64,000 nt of DNA from Salinimicrobium sediminis (GCF_900215295.1 NZ_OCMF01000001.1:1240001-1304000); one strand, 5' to 3'; positions 24,465 to 34,973 are shown, counted from the stretch's first letter. The notes: generated from the sequence alone by a model not told the origin. Program-made: numbers and translations.

Positions 24465-25406
24465 ATGCCTGAAGTTACCACCGCAGCAAAGATCTTCACC
24501 TGTAATCAAAGCCGTGATCTCGCCGAAAAAATCGCCAAAGCTTATGGAGCTAAACTGGGAAAAGTCATCACTTCCACCTATAGTGACGGAGAATTCCAGC
24601 CTTCTTTCGAGGAATCGGTAAGAGGATCGAGAGTTTTTATAATTGGTTCTACCCATCCGGGAGCAGACCATCTCATGGAACTTTTGCTGATGCTTGATGC
24701 TGCAAAAAGGGCTTCGGCAAGACATATTACCGCAGTTATTCCTTATTACGGATGGGCGCGGCAGGATAGAAAAGACAAACCCAGAGTTCCAATCGCTGCT
24801 AAACTGGTAGCCAAGATGCTGGAAACTGCCGGGGCGACGAGGATTATTACCATGGACTTGCATGCTGACCAGATCCAGGGCTTTTTTGAAAAACCTGTAG
24901 ATCATCTCTTTGCTTCTACAGTATTTCTTCCCTATTTGCGCAGCCTCAACCTTGAAAATCTCACCATTGCCTCACCCGATATGGGAGGGTCAAAAAGAGC
25001 CTATGCCTATTCCAAGACCATGGAAAGCGATGTAGTGATCTGTTACAAACAGCGCGCGAAGGCAAATGTGATCTCTCACATGGAACTTATTGGAAATGTA
25101 GAAGGCCGTAATGTAGTTCTTGTAGACGATATGGTAGATACTGCGGGCACGTTGACCAAAGCTGCCGATGTGATGATGGAAAGAGGAGCTTTAAGTGTTC
25201 GTGCTATTTGTACTCATCCCGTTCTTTCAGGAGAAGCTTATGAAAGAATCGAAAGATCAAAACTTCTTGAGCTAATTGTCACCGATTCCATTCCGCTGAA
25301 AAAGGAGAGCAAGAAGATCCGTGTGGTCACCTGTGCCGATCTGTTTGCAGATGTAATGAACCGCGTACACAACAACAGGTCTATCAGCTCCAATTTTATA
25401 ATGTAA
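24465..25406 (+). CDS. prs: Ribose-phosphate pyrophosphokinase
   Basis: A 313-residue enzyme that makes PRPP from ribose 5-phosphate and ATP for nucleotide, histidine and tryptophan synthesis. Family motifs are complete: SDGEFQPSFEESVRG (flexible loop region), RQDRKDKPRVPI (about 102-113), MDLHADQIQGFF (about 131-142) and the PRPP-binding VVLVDDMVDTAGTL (about 219-232). Length and ATG are standard. It is followed by rplY, a conserved flavobacterial order. Confidence 0.97.
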   Translation: MPEVTTAAKIFTCNQSRDLAEKIAKAYGAKLGKVITSTYSDGEFQPSFEESVRGSRVFIIGSTHPGADHLMELLLMLDAAKRASARHITAVIPYYGWARQDRKDKPRVPIAAKLVAKMLETAGATRIITMDLHADQIQGFFEKPVDHLFASTVFLPYLRSLNLENLTIASPDMGGSKRAYAYSKTMESDVVICYKQRAKANVISHMELIGNVEGRNVVLVDDMVDTAGTLTKAADVMMERGALSVRAICTHPVLSGEAYERIERSKLLELIVTDSIPLKKESKKIRVVTCADLFADVMNRVHNNRSISSNFIM

Positions 25407-25549
25407 GCCGAAGTTAGAGGTTAGAAGTACGAAGTGGGAATTGGATGGGAGACATTGGATTTCCCCTTAATTTTAATCTGAAAACAATACCTGTTCATCC
25501 TGTTTAAAATAATTAGGCCTCAGCCTTTTAATAGCTGAAAAAAAAGATT

Positions 25550-25557
25550 TACTTTTG
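25550..25557 (+). promoter_or_regulatory. -7 box of rplY
   Basis: TACTTTTG, a perfect TAnnTTTG match, 19 bp before the ATG; the -33 TTG is not evident. Confidence 0.55.
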
Positions 25558-25576
25558 CAGCCTAAAATTTTTAACA

Positions 25577-26215
25577 ATGAAATCAATTACGATCAACGGA
25601 TCTAAAAGAGAAAGCGTGGGCAAGAAAGCTACTAAAGCCCTACGTAATGCTGGACAGGTTCCTTGCGTACTATACGGGGGAGATCAGCCTATTCACTTTG
25701 CAGCAGATGAGATTGCCTTCAAGGACCTGGTGTACACTCCAGATGTACACACTGTGGAAATTGATCTAAAAGACGGAGGAAAGTTTAATGCTGTTCTTCA
25801 GGACATTCAATTTCACCCTGTAACCGATGCTATTTTGCACATTGATTTCTATCAGATCTTTGAAGATAAAGAGATCACGATGGAAATTCCTGTACATACC
25901 AAAGGAGTTGCACGTGGAGTAAGAAATGGTGGGGTGTTGAGATTCAACCTTCGCCGCATGAGAGTAAAAGGACTTCCTGGAAATCTTCCTGATTTTATCG
26001 AAGCCGATATCACTCCGCTTAAGATTGGTAACAAACTTTATGTTACTGCCCTTAAAAGCGATGATTACAAAATCATGCACCCAGATAACACTGTGGTTTG
26101 CCAGGTTAGAACTTCACGTAATGTTGTTGCTCTTGAAGATGAAGAGGAAGAAGGAGAAGAAACTCCGGCAGATGAAGTACCTGCAACTGAAGTTGACCAG
26201 AAAGAAAACGAATAA
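25577..26215 (+). CDS. rplY: 50S ribosomal protein L25 / general stress protein Ctc
   Basis: A 212-residue long-form L25 (Ctc/TL5 type): N-terminal 5S-rRNA-binding beta barrel (about 1-92, [20 protein letters not shown]-like start [40 protein letters not shown]), then the C-terminal beta domain (about 95-185), and an acidic Glu/Thr-rich tail. It binds 5S rRNA in the large subunit. It has its own -7 box and a strong terminator, so it is probably monocistronic. Confidence 0.95.
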   Translation: MKSITINGSKRESVGKKATKALRNAGQVPCVLYGGDQPIHFAADEIAFKDLVYTPDVHTVEIDLKDGGKFNAVLQDIQFHPVTDAILHIDFYQIFEDKEITMEIPVHTKGVARGVRNGGVLRFNLRRMRVKGLPGNLPDFIEADITPLKIGNKLYVTALKSDDYKIMHPDNTVVCQVRTSRNVVALEDEEEEGEETPADEVPATEVDQKENE

Positions 26216-26240
26216 GGAGTTAAAGCCTAATTCAAAAGAT

Positions 26241-26270
26241 AAAGCATCCCCAATCGGGATGCTTTTTTTA
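26241..26270 (+). terminator. Terminator of rplY
   Basis: AAAGCATCCC (26241-26250), loop CAATC, GGGATGCTTT (26256-26265) and a T-run, 25 bp after the stop codon. Confidence 0.9.
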
Positions 26271-26290
26271 TTTTTACCGAAAAGACCCGC

Positions 26291-26914
26291 ATGCTCTCTT
26301 TCTTCGGAAAAATTTTTGCTAAGCAACCAAAAGAGGAAATACCCCCTATGAAAAAGTTCCTTATTGTAGGCCTTGGAAACATTGGCCCAAAATATCATAA
26401 CACCAGGCATAATATAGGTTTTAAGGTATTAGATCACCTGGCTGAAAAGGAAGGCCTTGTTTTTGAGTCCCAAAAACTGGGAGACCTTGCTACCTATAAA
26501 TTCAAAGGCCGTACTTTTTTGCTCCTGAAGCCTTCCACATACATGAACCTTAGCGGGAAAGCAGTAAATTACTGGTTACAAAAGGAAAAGGTGCCGCTGG
26601 AACATTTGCTGGTGATCACAGATGATCTTAATTTACCTTTTGGAACTCTTAGGGTGAAGACCAAAGGCAGTGACGGCGGTCATAACGGGCTTAAAGATAT
26701 TCAGTCGCAATTGGGTACTACTCAGTACAATCGTTTCCGGTTCGGGATAAGCGATGAATTTACCAAAGGCCGGCAGGTAGATTATGTGCTGGGGGAATGG
26801 GATGAGGAAGAAAATAAAAAGCTTCCGGAGAGATTGGATAAATCCCTTGAGATCATTCGATCTTTTGGGACGGCAGGAATCAATAATACAATGAATACCT
26901 TTAACGGGAAATAG
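26291..26914 (+). CDS. pth: Peptidyl-tRNA hydrolase
   Basis: Cleaves peptidyl-tRNA released from stalled ribosomes. The core begins MKKFLIVGLGNIGPKYHNTR at residue 20; catalytic His is in NTRHNIGF, Asn in PSTYMNLSG, and Asp in VITDDLNLPFGTLR. The ATG at 26291 adds a basic 19-residue leader (MLSFFGKIFAKQPKEE) that I recall in flavobacterial homologues; 26348 is the alternative start. ribF begins nine bases after its stop, so the two are one transcript. Confidence 0.95.
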   Translation: MLSFFGKIFAKQPKEEIPPMKKFLIVGLGNIGPKYHNTRHNIGFKVLDHLAEKEGLVFESQKLGDLATYKFKGRTFLLLKPSTYMNLSGKAVNYWLQKEKVPLEHLLVITDDLNLPFGTLRVKTKGSDGGHNGLKDIQSQLGTTQYNRFRFGISDEFTKGRQVDYVLGEWDEEENKKLPERLDKSLEIIRSFGTAGINNTMNTFNGK

Positions 26915-26923
26915 CATTTAGCC

Positions 26924-27862
26924 TTGAAAGAACATAAAGGAGCGCACGCCTTCAGCAGCAATCATCATACAGTAGTGACCATTGGCACTTTTGACGGGGT
27001 GCACGTGGGGCATCAAAAAATTATTGAAAGACTGGTCAATACAGCCAGGGCCGGAAATCTTGAATCGGCCATACTTACTTTTTTTCCTCACCCAAGGATG
27101 GTATTGCAAAAGGATGCAGGGATTAAATTGATCAACACCATTGAAGAACGAAAAGAGATCCTCGAAAAAAGCGGAATAGATCATTTGATCATTCATCCTT
27201 TCACTCAGCAATTCTCCAGGCTTTCTGCCCGTGAATTTGTGAGGGATATCCTCGTGCATAAATTAAAGGCCAAAAAGATCATCATTGGCTATGACCACAG
27301 GTTTGGCCGCAATCGTACAGCAGATATCAATGACCTGAGAGAATTCGGAAAGGAATATGATTTTGAAGTAGAAGAGATCTCAAAGCAGGATATCGAAGAC
27401 GTTGCAGTAAGTTCCACCAAAATAAGAAAGGCTTTACTGGAAGGAGAGGTAGAAAAAGCTAACAGATTCCTTAGCTATCCTTTTGCCCTTGCAGGTAAGG
27501 TGGTAAGTGGCAGGGGGCTTGGTAAAGAGTTCAACTATCCAACAGCCAACATCAATGTGGAAGAAGCCTATAAACTAATTCCTAAAAATGGGGTTTACGT
27601 AGTGAGATCTGTCATTGATGGGGAGCCGGTATTTGGAATGATGAATATTGGCACCAATCCTACTGTTGGCGGGACAGAAAAGACGATTGAAACTTACTTT
27701 TTTGGAATTGATAAAGATCTTTACGGGAAGTTTCTTTCTGTGCAACTCCTTACGCGTATTCGCGATGAGAAAAAATACGATTCTGTTGAAAATTTAAAGA
27801 TCGCTATGAAGCAGGACGAAGCTTTTAGTAAACAATTCATTAAAGACAATTATGCTGAATAA
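26924..27862 (+). CDS. ribF: Bifunctional riboflavin kinase / FAD synthetase
   Basis: A 312-residue enzyme that makes FMN from riboflavin and FAD from FMN. The N-terminal nucleotidyltransferase domain (about 1-165) has TIGTFDGVHVGHQK and IIGYDHRFGRNRT, followed by VSSTKIRKAL; the C-terminal riboflavin kinase domain (about 180-306) has GRGLGKEFNYPTANI and NIGTNPTVGG. The start is a TTG at 26924: no ATG lies before the first motif. It is nine bases from pth and overlaps the next gene by 11 bp. No FMN riboswitch is visible upstream. Confidence 0.95.
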   Translation: MKEHKGAHAFSSNHHTVVTIGTFDGVHVGHQKIIERLVNTARAGNLESAILTFFPHPRMVLQKDAGIKLINTIEERKEILEKSGIDHLIIHPFTQQFSRLSAREFVRDILVHKLKAKKIIIGYDHRFGRNRTADINDLREFGKEYDFEVEEISKQDIEDVAVSSTKIRKALLEGEVEKANRFLSYPFALAGKVVSGRGLGKEFNYPTANINVEEAYKLIPKNGVYVVRSVIDGEPVFGMMNIGTNPTVGGTEKTIETYFFGIDKDLYGKFLSVQLLTRIRDEKKYDSVENLKIAMKQDEAFSKQFIKDNYAE

Positions 27863-29174
27863 ATGGCTATTTACCCGCATAGATAATTCTGCACTCATTG
27901 TATTTAGGATTATTTTTGGGGCTCTGTTAGCTATTGAGGCCTTTGGTGCCATTTTTACCGGCTGGATCCGCCGGGCATTTATAGAACCCGATTTCACTTT
28001 TACCTTTATAGGCTTTGAATTCCTGCAACCGCTTCCCGGGAATGGGATGCTTTGGTATTATGGGGTTCTCGGCTTGTTCGGCATCTTTGTGATGCTGGGA
28101 TATAAGTACAGGTTTAGCATTTTCATGTATACCATCATGTGGGCGGCAGTGTACCTCATGCAAAAATCCTCCTATAATAACCACTATTACCTGCTCATGC
28201 TGCTGTGTTTTCTAATGCTGCTGCTCCCTGCGAATCGTTATGCTTCTTTGGATGTATGGCAAACCCCGCAACTAAAGAAGATCAGCATGCCGCGATGGGT
28301 GTGGGTGCTCATCGTTGGGCAAATGTGGATCGTTTATACCTACGCAGCCATTGCCAAGATCTACCCCGACTGGTTTAATGCAAGCCTGCCAGCCATGCTC
28401 ATGAAGGCGCGGGAACATTACTGGCTGGTAGGAGATTTTCTTCAGCAAACCTGGGTGCATTACAGTATAGCCTGGTTCGGATTCTTTTTTGACCTGTTGA
28501 TTATCCCCTTATTACTCTGGAAAAGGACGCGGATTTTCGCATTTTTGGCAGCTATATTTTTTCACCTTTTCAACAGCTTCATTTTTCACATTGGAATTTT
28601 CCCTTACCTCGCACTGGCTTTTGCCCTTTTCTTCTTTCCCACACAAAAGATCAACGGGTATTTCCTGTGGAAAAAAACACATTATGATGCTGCCGAAGTT
28701 GAGGTGCCAAAAAGCCGGAATTTGATCGTCGGTTTTCTGGCTACCTGGCTGCTGGTACAATTCCTGCTGCCTTTGAGGCATTGGGCAATTAAGGATGACG
28801 TGCTGTGGACAGAAGAAGGACACAGGTTGAGCTGGCGCATGATGCTGAGGTCAAAAGCGGGAATTTTTCAGTATAAAATTGTGGATAAGCAAAAGCCGCA
28901 GGACACCATTTTTCTTAAGCATCAAAATTATCTTACTGCAAAACAAATACGTGCCCTGGGCTCAAAACCCGATATGATTTGGCAGTTTGCCCAACGCATT
29001 GAGGAAGGTTATCAAAAAAGCGGAAAAGAGGTAGAGATCTTTATTGACAGCAAGGTTAGCGTTAACGGAAGGCCTTATGCGCCTTTTATAGATCCTAAAG
29101 TCGATCTCGCCGCCGAAGAATGGGATCATTTTAGGCATCACGAGTGGATTTTACCTTCTCCGGTTGAGGAATAG
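27852..29174 (+). CDS. HTTM / vitamin K-dependent gamma-carboxylase-like membrane protein
   Basis: A 440-residue membrane protein with about eight hydrophobic segments in residues 15-310 and a soluble C-terminal tail. The N-terminal DNSALIVFRIIFGALLAIEA and the conserved HYYLLMLLCFLMLLLPANRY and MWIVYTYAAIAKIYPDWFNA place it in the HTTM superfamily related to the vitamin K-dependent gamma-carboxylase. Bacterial members have no known substrate. It overlaps ribF by 11 bp, an arrangement that suggests co-expression, but a functional link is not clear. Confidence 0.87.
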   Translation: MLNKWLFTRIDNSALIVFRIIFGALLAIEAFGAIFTGWIRRAFIEPDFTFTFIGFEFLQPLPGNGMLWYYGVLGLFGIFVMLGYKYRFSIFMYTIMWAAVYLMQKSSYNNHYYLLMLLCFLMLLLPANRYASLDVWQTPQLKKISMPRWVWVLIVGQMWIVYTYAAIAKIYPDWFNASLPAMLMKAREHYWLVGDFLQQTWVHYSIAWFGFFFDLLIIPLLLWKRTRIFAFLAAIFFHLFNSFIFHIGIFPYLALAFALFFFPTQKINGYFLWKKTHYDAAEVEVPKSRNLIVGFLATWLLVQFLLPLRHWAIKDDVLWTEEGHRLSWRMMLRSKAGIFQYKIVDKQKPQDTIFLKHQNYLTAKQIRALGSKPDMIWQFAQRIEEGYQKSGKEVEIFIDSKVSVNGRPYAPFIDPKVDLAAEEWDHFRHHEWILPSPVEE

Positions 29175-29179
29175 TTTCT

Positions 29180-29187
29180 TATTTTTG
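29180..29187 (+). promoter_or_regulatory. -7 box of serS
   Basis: TATTTTTG matches TAnnTTTG and lies 50 bp before the serS ATG; the only nearby TTG is 13 bp upstream, closer than usual. Confidence 0.4.
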
Positions 29188-29237
29188 TTCCTTTATCCTT
29201 GAAATGCCTTTTCGGCAAATCTTCAAAAACCAATTCT

Positions 29238-30509
29238 ATGTTACAGGTAGCCAATATCAGGGCGAATAAAGAGGCATATATTACAGCCTTAAAAAAGCGA
29301 AATTTCGATGCTGAAGCAGTTTTTTCTGAAGTTCTGGAACTCGATGAAACCCGTCGTTCCACGCAGACTGAACTGGATGAAAAATTAGCCGAATCCAACC
29401 GGCTGTCAAAAGAGATCGGGCTTCTATTCAAGACCGGTGAACACCTGAAGGCGAATCAGCTGAAGCAGCAAACTTCCGATCTTAAGGAAATTACCAAGGA
29501 ACTTTCCGAAAAGCTTGCAGCTACCACGATGGCCCTTAACAGGCAATTGTACAACATTCCGAATATTCCGAATGAATTGGTTCCGGCAGGAGCTTCCGAA
29601 GAAGATAATGTGGAGGTGTATAAGGAAGGGGAGGTGCCGCAATTGGCCGCCGATGCCCTGCCTCACTGGGAGCTGGCAAAAAAATATGACATTATAGATT
29701 TTGAGCTGGGGAATAAGATCACCGGCGCCGGATTCCCGGTTTATAAAGGCAAGGGTGCAAGGCTGCAAAGAGCGCTGATCTCTTACTTCTTGGATAAAAA
29801 CGTAGCTGCAGGCTATACCGAATTCCAGATGCCGCTCATGGTCAATGAGGCTTCAGGTTATGGAACCGGTCAGTTGCCCGATAAGGAGGGTCAGATGTAT
29901 CATGTTACTGAAGATAACCTGTATCTCATTCCCACTGCCGAGGTGCCTATTACCAACATGTTTAGGGATGATATGCTTTCAGATAAAGATTTGCCTATTG
30001 CCTGCACCGGATATACTCCCTGTTTTAGACGGGAAGCCGGTTCCTATGGCGCGCACGTACGCGGACTTAACCGTCTGCACCAGTTTGATAAGGTGGAGAT
30101 CGTTAGGATCGAAAAACCGGAAAATTCCTATGCTGCCCTGGATGGAATGGTAGAGCAGGTGAAGGAAATTCTGCGGGAGCTAAAACTGCCTTACCGTATT
30201 TTAAGGCTTTGCGGGGGTGATCTTGGATTTACTTCTGCACTAACCTATGATTTTGAAGTATTTTCAACGGCCCAGGATCGCTGGCTGGAGATAAGCTCCT
30301 GTTCGAACTTTGAAACCTTTCAGGCGAACAGGCTTAAGCTTCGTTATAAAGATAAAGATGGGAAAAAAGAACTGGTTCACACGCTTAATGGAAGCGCCCT
30401 GGCCCTTCCCCGTGTACTTGCCGGAATTCTTGAGAATTACCAGCTGCCAAACGGGATCAAGGTTCCCGATGTGCTGGTGCCTTACACCGGCTTTGATATG
30501 ATCAATTAG
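29238..30509 (+). CDS. serS: Seryl-tRNA synthetase
   Basis: A 423-residue class II synthetase from the ATG at 29238 (MLQVANIRANKEAYITALKK); a TTG 13 codons upstream is rejected. The N-terminal coiled-coil arm that clasps tRNA-Ser spans about 28-100. Motif 2 is FRREAGSYGAHVRGLNRLHQ (about 259-278) and motif 3 is NGSALALPRVLAGILENYQ (about 377-395). It charges tRNA-Ser. A strong terminator follows. Confidence 0.97.
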   Translation: MLQVANIRANKEAYITALKKRNFDAEAVFSEVLELDETRRSTQTELDEKLAESNRLSKEIGLLFKTGEHLKANQLKQQTSDLKEITKELSEKLAATTMALNRQLYNIPNIPNELVPAGASEEDNVEVYKEGEVPQLAADALPHWELAKKYDIIDFELGNKITGAGFPVYKGKGARLQRALISYFLDKNVAAGYTEFQMPLMVNEASGYGTGQLPDKEGQMYHVTEDNLYLIPTAEVPITNMFRDDMLSDKDLPIACTGYTPCFRREAGSYGAHVRGLNRLHQFDKVEIVRIEKPENSYAALDGMVEQVKEILRELKLPYRILRLCGGDLGFTSALTYDFEVFSTAQDRWLEISSCSNFETFQANRLKLRYKDKDGKKELVHTLNGSALALPRVLAGILENYQLPNGIKVPDVLVPYTGFDMIN

Positions 30510-30531
30510 TACATAGCATTTTAATATTTAC

Positions 30532-30570
30532 AAACCTCACAGGTTTTCAAACCCTGTGAGGTTTTCTTTT
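30532..30570 (+). terminator. Terminator of serS
   Basis: AAACCTCACAGG (30532-30543) pairs with CCTGTGAGGTTT (30553-30564), followed by TTCTTTT, 22 bp after the serS stop. Confidence 0.88.
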
Positions 30571-30642
30571 GCATTAGAATAAAATCCTCTCTTTCAGGTT
30601 CTAAAAAACGCATTTTACTATCTTTATAAAAATATTTTCGGG

Positions 30643-32427
30643 ATGCGGCTTTTCTACTTCCTTGTCATCTTTTTTTTCTTCGGTTTTTCCGGCTATTCAC
30701 AGAGTGAGCAGCTGGCGAAGAACTATTTTGACAGGGGAGAATTTAAAAAGGCCGAAAACATCTATGAAAAACTTTTTGCCAGGGAACCTAGCAATTCAAG
30801 TTTTTTCTACGGCTTGATCGCCACCTATCAGCAACTGGAAAAATATTCCGAAGCTGAAAAACTCCTGCAGGACCGTATCAACAATACTGCAAATGCGCCG
30901 CATTACCTGGTAGAGCTGGGGCATAATTACGAGTTGCAGCAAAGAAATGAGCAGGCAGAGCAGTTTTATAAGGAAGCATTACGTGCAATAGAATCCCGTC
31001 CAAATTTCGCTTTTTCAATTGCCAGGACCTTTGAGAAATACAGCAAGCTTGATCATGCCGTTTCCGCCTATGAGCTGGGCATGAAAATGAATTCTGATGC
31101 CGAATATAATATTCAGCTTGCGCGGCTTTACGGGGAGCAGGGGCAGATCGAGAAGATGTTCAGCAACTATATTGACGTTTTGGGAAGTAATCCTAACCTG
31201 TTGCCGGGGGTGAGCCGCATTTACGGGCAATTCATAACAGATGATCCTGCCAATGAAGCCAATGTCATCTTCCGCCGATTGCTGCTTAAAAGGCTGCAGG
31301 AGGACCAGAATATTCTCTATAACGAAATGCTGAGCTGGCTTTTTGTGCAGCAAAAGGAATTTCAAAAGGCATTTCAGCAGGAGAAAGCGATCTACAGGAG
31401 AGGGCAGCAGGGATTGGGGTCAATCTTACGACTCACGGTAATGGCAAGGGAAGAAGGGCAGCCCGAAACTGCGCTTGAACTTCTGGATTTTGTTATTGCC
31501 GAAACTCCTTCAGAAGAATTGAAGTTGCAGGCACATCAGCTAAGGTTGAATATTTTGCAGGAAACGCTTCCAAAGGAAAAATATTCAGAAATAGAGAGTG
31601 CTTATACTGTCCTTTTTGAGACCTATGGCAGTGCTCCCAATACTTTATCGCTCTACATTGACTATTCTAATTTTCTGGCTTTTAAACAGGGAAAAATAGC
31701 AGAGGCAGAAGCTGTCCTCAAGCAATTTTTTGAAAGGGACCTGAAGAAACTCGAGGAAGCAGCTCTAAAAATGGCATTGGCAGACATCCTTGTGCTCGAT
31801 GAAAAATTCAATCAGGCTTTGATCTATTATACGCAGGTGCAAAATCTTGTGGAGAATGATGTGATCGCACAAATGGCGAGATTTAAGGTAGCCAAGACCA
31901 GCTATTACAAAGGCGATTTTGAATGGGCGAACATTCAGCTGGATGTGCTAAAATCTGCCACCTCTCAGCTCATTGCCAATGATGCAATGGAACTGAGCTT
32001 ATTGATAAGCGAGAATTCCCTTGAAGATTCCACTCAAACTGCATTAAAAAAATATGCCAGGGCCGATCTTTTGGCATTTCAGGAACGTAATGGCAATGCC
32101 ATAAAGGTTCTGGATTCCGTGCTTACCCAACATAAAGGAGAGAAGATCGAGGATGATGCCCTGCTAAAACAGGCGCGCCTTTATGAAGAAATGGGTGAAT
32201 TTGAAAAAGCTGAAAACAACTACCTCTCAATCGTAGAACATTACAAAAACGGGGTTTTAGGAGATAATGCTCATTTCTATCTTGCCGAATTATATGCCGG
32301 GAAGCTGGAAAAGCCCGAAAAGGCGCAGGAGTTTTATGAAAAAATTATCTTTAATTACGCCGATAGTATTTACTTTGTCGATGCCCGGAAAAAGTTCAGA
32401 CGGCTTCGGGGCGATGAGATCGAATAA
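30643..32427 (+). CDS. TPR-repeat periplasmic protein
   Basis: A 594-residue secreted protein with a signal peptide (MRLFYFLVIFFFFGFSGYSQ) and tetratricopeptide repeats through most of its length, clear at about 25-160 (AKNYFDRGEFKKAENIYEKL, ELGHNYELQQRNEQAEQFYK) and again at about 500-585 (LKQARLYEEMGEFEKAENNY). TPR proteins scaffold other proteins; no partner is obvious. It may be co-transcribed with DUF4286, rsmA and mgtE downstream, as the gaps are small (41 bp or less). Confidence 0.85.
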   Translation: MRLFYFLVIFFFFGFSGYSQSEQLAKNYFDRGEFKKAENIYEKLFAREPSNSSFFYGLIATYQQLEKYSEAEKLLQDRINNTANAPHYLVELGHNYELQQRNEQAEQFYKEALRAIESRPNFAFSIARTFEKYSKLDHAVSAYELGMKMNSDAEYNIQLARLYGEQGQIEKMFSNYIDVLGSNPNLLPGVSRIYGQFITDDPANEANVIFRRLLLKRLQEDQNILYNEMLSWLFVQQKEFQKAFQQEKAIYRRGQQGLGSILRLTVMAREEGQPETALELLDFVIAETPSEELKLQAHQLRLNILQETLPKEKYSEIESAYTVLFETYGSAPNTLSLYIDYSNFLAFKQGKIAEAEAVLKQFFERDLKKLEEAALKMALADILVLDEKFNQALIYYTQVQNLVENDVIAQMARFKVAKTSYYKGDFEWANIQLDVLKSATSQLIANDAMELSLLISENSLEDSTQTALKKYARADLLAFQERNGNAIKVLDSVLTQHKGEKIEDDALLKQARLYEEMGEFEKAENNYLSIVEHYKNGVLGDNAHFYLAELYAGKLEKPEKAQEFYEKIIFNYADSIYFVDARKKFRRLRGDEIE

Positions 32428-32468
32428 CTACTAATTAAAATTCTCCTTTTTGCTAAGGATCTTTGGCT

Positions 32469-32777
32469 ATGTACATCTATAATGTCACAACAAATATTCA
32501 GGAAGATGTTCACGATAAATGGGTGGAATGGATGAAGACCGAACATATTCCCGACATGCTTAAAACCGGGAAATTCACCAAAGCGCTTATGACCCGTGTC
32601 ATCGTAAATGAGGAAATGGGCGGCGTCACCTATTCGGTTCAATATACTACCCAGAATAAGCAAATGCTGGAGCGGTATTATGCCGAAGATGCACAGGAAC
32701 TGAGGGGGAAAACTGCACCTTTTGAAGGGAAGTTTGTCGCCTTCAGGACCGAGCTGGAAGTAATTTCTGAGCAATAA
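32469..32777 (+). CDS. DUF4286 family protein
   Basis: A 102-residue soluble protein from ATG 32469 ([20 protein letters not shown]); the in-frame TTG two codons earlier is rejected. The start pattern and [39 protein letters not shown] fit DUF4286, which looks like a dimeric alpha-beta barrel fold. The function is unknown. It lies 11 bp before rsmA, a pairing seen in other flavobacteria. Confidence 0.85.
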   Translation: MYIYNVTTNIQEDVHDKWVEWMKTEHIPDMLKTGKFTKALMTRVIVNEEMGGVTYSVQYTTQNKQMLERYYAEDAQELRGKTAPFEGKFVAFRTELEVISEQ

Positions 32778-32788
32778 AACCACCTTAC

Positions 32789-33631
32789 ATGAAGAAAAGT
32801 TTCAAAAAGAAAGGTGGCAATCACCAACGATCTGCTATGTCTCAATCTGCGGAAGGAGATGTTAAAGCTAAAAAACATCTTGGACAACATTTTCTTACCG
32901 ACGAAGGTGTGGCCGAAAAAATAGCCGGGACTCTTAGCTACAGCGGATATGAAAAGGTCCTGGAAATTGGTCCCGGGATGGGAGTGCTCACAAAATATCT
33001 GCTTAAGAAGGACCTGGATGTTCACGTGATCGAGATCGATCGCGAGAGTGTGGCTTATTTGCAGGAACATTATCCTGCGTTGCAGGGAAAGATCCATGAG
33101 AAGGATTTTTTAAAATATGATGTGAGCGAGATCTTTGGGCAGGAACAATTCGCGATCATTGGGAATTTTCCATACAATATTTCAACTCAGATAGTTTTTA
33201 AAATGCTGGAGCTTCGGGAGTATATTCCTGAGTTTTCGGGGATGTTCCAAAAGGAAGTCGCACAACGCATCTGTGAAAAGGAAGGCAATAAGACCTACGG
33301 AATTCTTTCAGTTCTGGTGCAGGCCTTTTATGAAGCCGAGTACCTTTTTACCGTACCGCCTTCAGTTTTTAATCCGCCGCCAAAAGTTGACAGCGGAGTC
33401 CTTCGGCTAACCCGCAAAGAAGACCTTTCGCTGCCCTGCGATGAAAAGTTGTTTTTCAGGGTAGTGAAGACCGCATTTCAGCAGCGAAGAAAAACCTTGA
33501 GGAACAGTTTGAAGATCTTCGACCTGCCCGAAAATATTACAGAAGATAGTATCTTTGGTCTGCGGCCGGAGCAGCTAAGCACTGCCCGGTTTATTGAACT
33601 CACTCAAAAGATCCAGCCTCATGCAGTTTGA
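32789..33631 (+). CDS. rsmA: 16S rRNA dimethyladenosine transferase
   Basis: KsgA-type methyltransferase that dimethylates two adjacent adenosines near the 3' end of 16S rRNA. The SAM-binding motif I is [15 protein letters not shown], the catalytic motif IV is [10 protein letters not shown], and the family signature [13 protein letters not shown] is at about residue 26. The ATG at 32789 adds a basic 16-residue leader; the ATG at 32837 ([13 protein letters not shown]) is an equally plausible start. mgtE overlaps its last 11 bases. Confidence 0.95.
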   Translation: MKKSFKKKGGNHQRSAMSQSAEGDVKAKKHLGQHFLTDEGVAEKIAGTLSYSGYEKVLEIGPGMGVLTKYLLKKDLDVHVIEIDRESVAYLQEHYPALQGKIHEKDFLKYDVSEIFGQEQFAIIGNFPYNISTQIVFKMLELREYIPEFSGMFQKEVAQRICEKEGNKTYGILSVLVQAFYEAEYLFTVPPSVFNPPPKVDSGVLRLTRKEDLSLPCDEKLFFRVVKTAFQQRRKTLRNSLKIFDLPENITEDSIFGLRPEQLSTARFIELTQKIQPHAV

Positions 33632-34973
33632 GATAACCGAAGATTACATCGAGCACATCCAGCTTCTCATTGAGGAGCATCGCGATGATGAACTGCTTAA
33701 GCTGCTGGATGAAGTGCACCATGCCGATATCGCCGAGATCATCGATGAGCTAACGCTTGACGAGGCGACCTACATCATCAAATTGCTCGACAGCACCAAA
33801 ACTTCCGAAGCTCTTATGGAGCTGGAGGAAGACGTGCGGGAGCGCATTTTAGACAATCTTTCGGCTAAGGAGATCGCCGAAGAGCTCGAGTATATGGACA
33901 CCGATGATGCCGCCGATATCATCGCCGAACTTTCTGAAGAGCGAAAGCAGGAGGTGATCCAGGAAATGTCTGACGAAGAACACGCAGAGCATATCGTCGA
34001 GCTGCTTCGTTACGATGAGAATTCTGCCGGAGGTCTTATGGCGAAGGAACTGGTAAAGGTCAATGAGAACTGGAGCGTGAATGGATCTCTGGCCGAAATG
34101 AAGGCCCAGGGTGAAAATGTGACCCGTGTGCATTCCATTTATGTGGTCGATGACAAAGGTAAACTCAAGGGCAGGCTTTCACTTAAAGATCTGCTTACCG
34201 CCTCAAGTAAGGCCAATATCAGCGATGTATATATTGATAAGGTAGATTATGTTACCGTTCACACTAAAGGGGAAGAAGTCGCCCGAATCATGCAGAAGTA
34301 TGACCTGGAAGCGATTCCGGTGGTAGATGAGATGGGTAGGCTCGTGGGGCGTGTAACTATTGATGATATTGTGGATTTTATTCGGGATGAAGCCGAAAGG
34401 GATTATCAGCTCGCTGCCGGTATTTCTGAAGATGTCGAGGCAGATGATTCCATCCTGCGCCTTACCCGGGCGAGGTTGCCCTGGTTGATTCTGGCACTTT
34501 TGGGAGGTTTTGTATCGGTGACCGTTTTAGGGACTTTTGATGCCGCCATGCAGGAACATGCAGCTTTATTTTTCTTCGTGCCGCTTATTGCCGCAATGGC
34601 GGGAAATGTGGGGGTTCAGTCTTCAGCAATTGTTTTACAGGGTTTAGCCAATGATAGTCTGAGCGGATCCCTTTTGAACCGGCTTATCAAAGAGATTTTA
34701 TTAAGCCTCCTGAACGGTGCTGCGCTTGCACTGCTGCTCATCGTTGGCGGAATTTTTCTTCTCGGGTTTGACTTCTGGTTTGGGCTTACGGTGGGGATCT
34801 CCCTGGTTTCGGTAATTGTGATCGCTTCTTTGATAGGAACCTTTGTGCCTATTATTTTGGATAAATTCGGGATCGATCCGGCTATGGCAACGGGCCCCTT
34901 TATCACCACCAGTAATGATATTTTTGGAATCCTGATCTACTTTTCCATAGCCAAGCTCATCCTGGGCTTTTAA
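33621..34973 (+). CDS. mgtE: MgtE family magnesium transporter
   Basis: A 450-residue magnesium channel: N-terminal superhelical MgtE_N domain (about 1-125, very acidic), two CBS domains (about 130-255) that sense cytoplasmic magnesium, and five membrane segments (about 285-450) with the conserved [17 protein letters not shown] and [18 protein letters not shown] pore motifs. The ATG at 33621 ([14 protein letters not shown]) is chosen over an upstream TTG. It overlaps rsmA by 11 bp. Confidence 0.95.
   Translation: MQFEITEDYIEHIQLLIEEHRDDELLKLLDEVHHADIAEIIDELTLDEATYIIKLLDSTKTSEALMELEEDVRERILDNLSAKEIAEELEYMDTDDAADIIAELSEERKQEVIQEMSDEEHAEHIVELLRYDENSAGGLMAKELVKVNENWSVNGSLAEMKAQGENVTRVHSIYVVDDKGKLKGRLSLKDLLTASSKANISDVYIDKVDYVTVHTKGEEVARIMQKYDLEAIPVVDEMGRLVGRVTIDDIVDFIRDEAERDYQLAAGISEDVEADDSILRLTRARLPWLILALLGGFVSVTVLGTFDAAMQEHAALFFFVPLIAAMAGNVGVQSSAIVLQGLANDSLSGSLLNRLIKEILLSLLNGAALALLLIVGGIFLLGFDFWFGLTVGISLVSVIVIASLIGTFVPIILDKFGIDPAMATGPFITTSNDIFGILIYFSIAKLILGF

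Noticed and set aside
26915-26923. FMN riboswitch before ribF
   Set aside because: Only nine bases separate pth and ribF, and no RFN-like structure is visible before pth.
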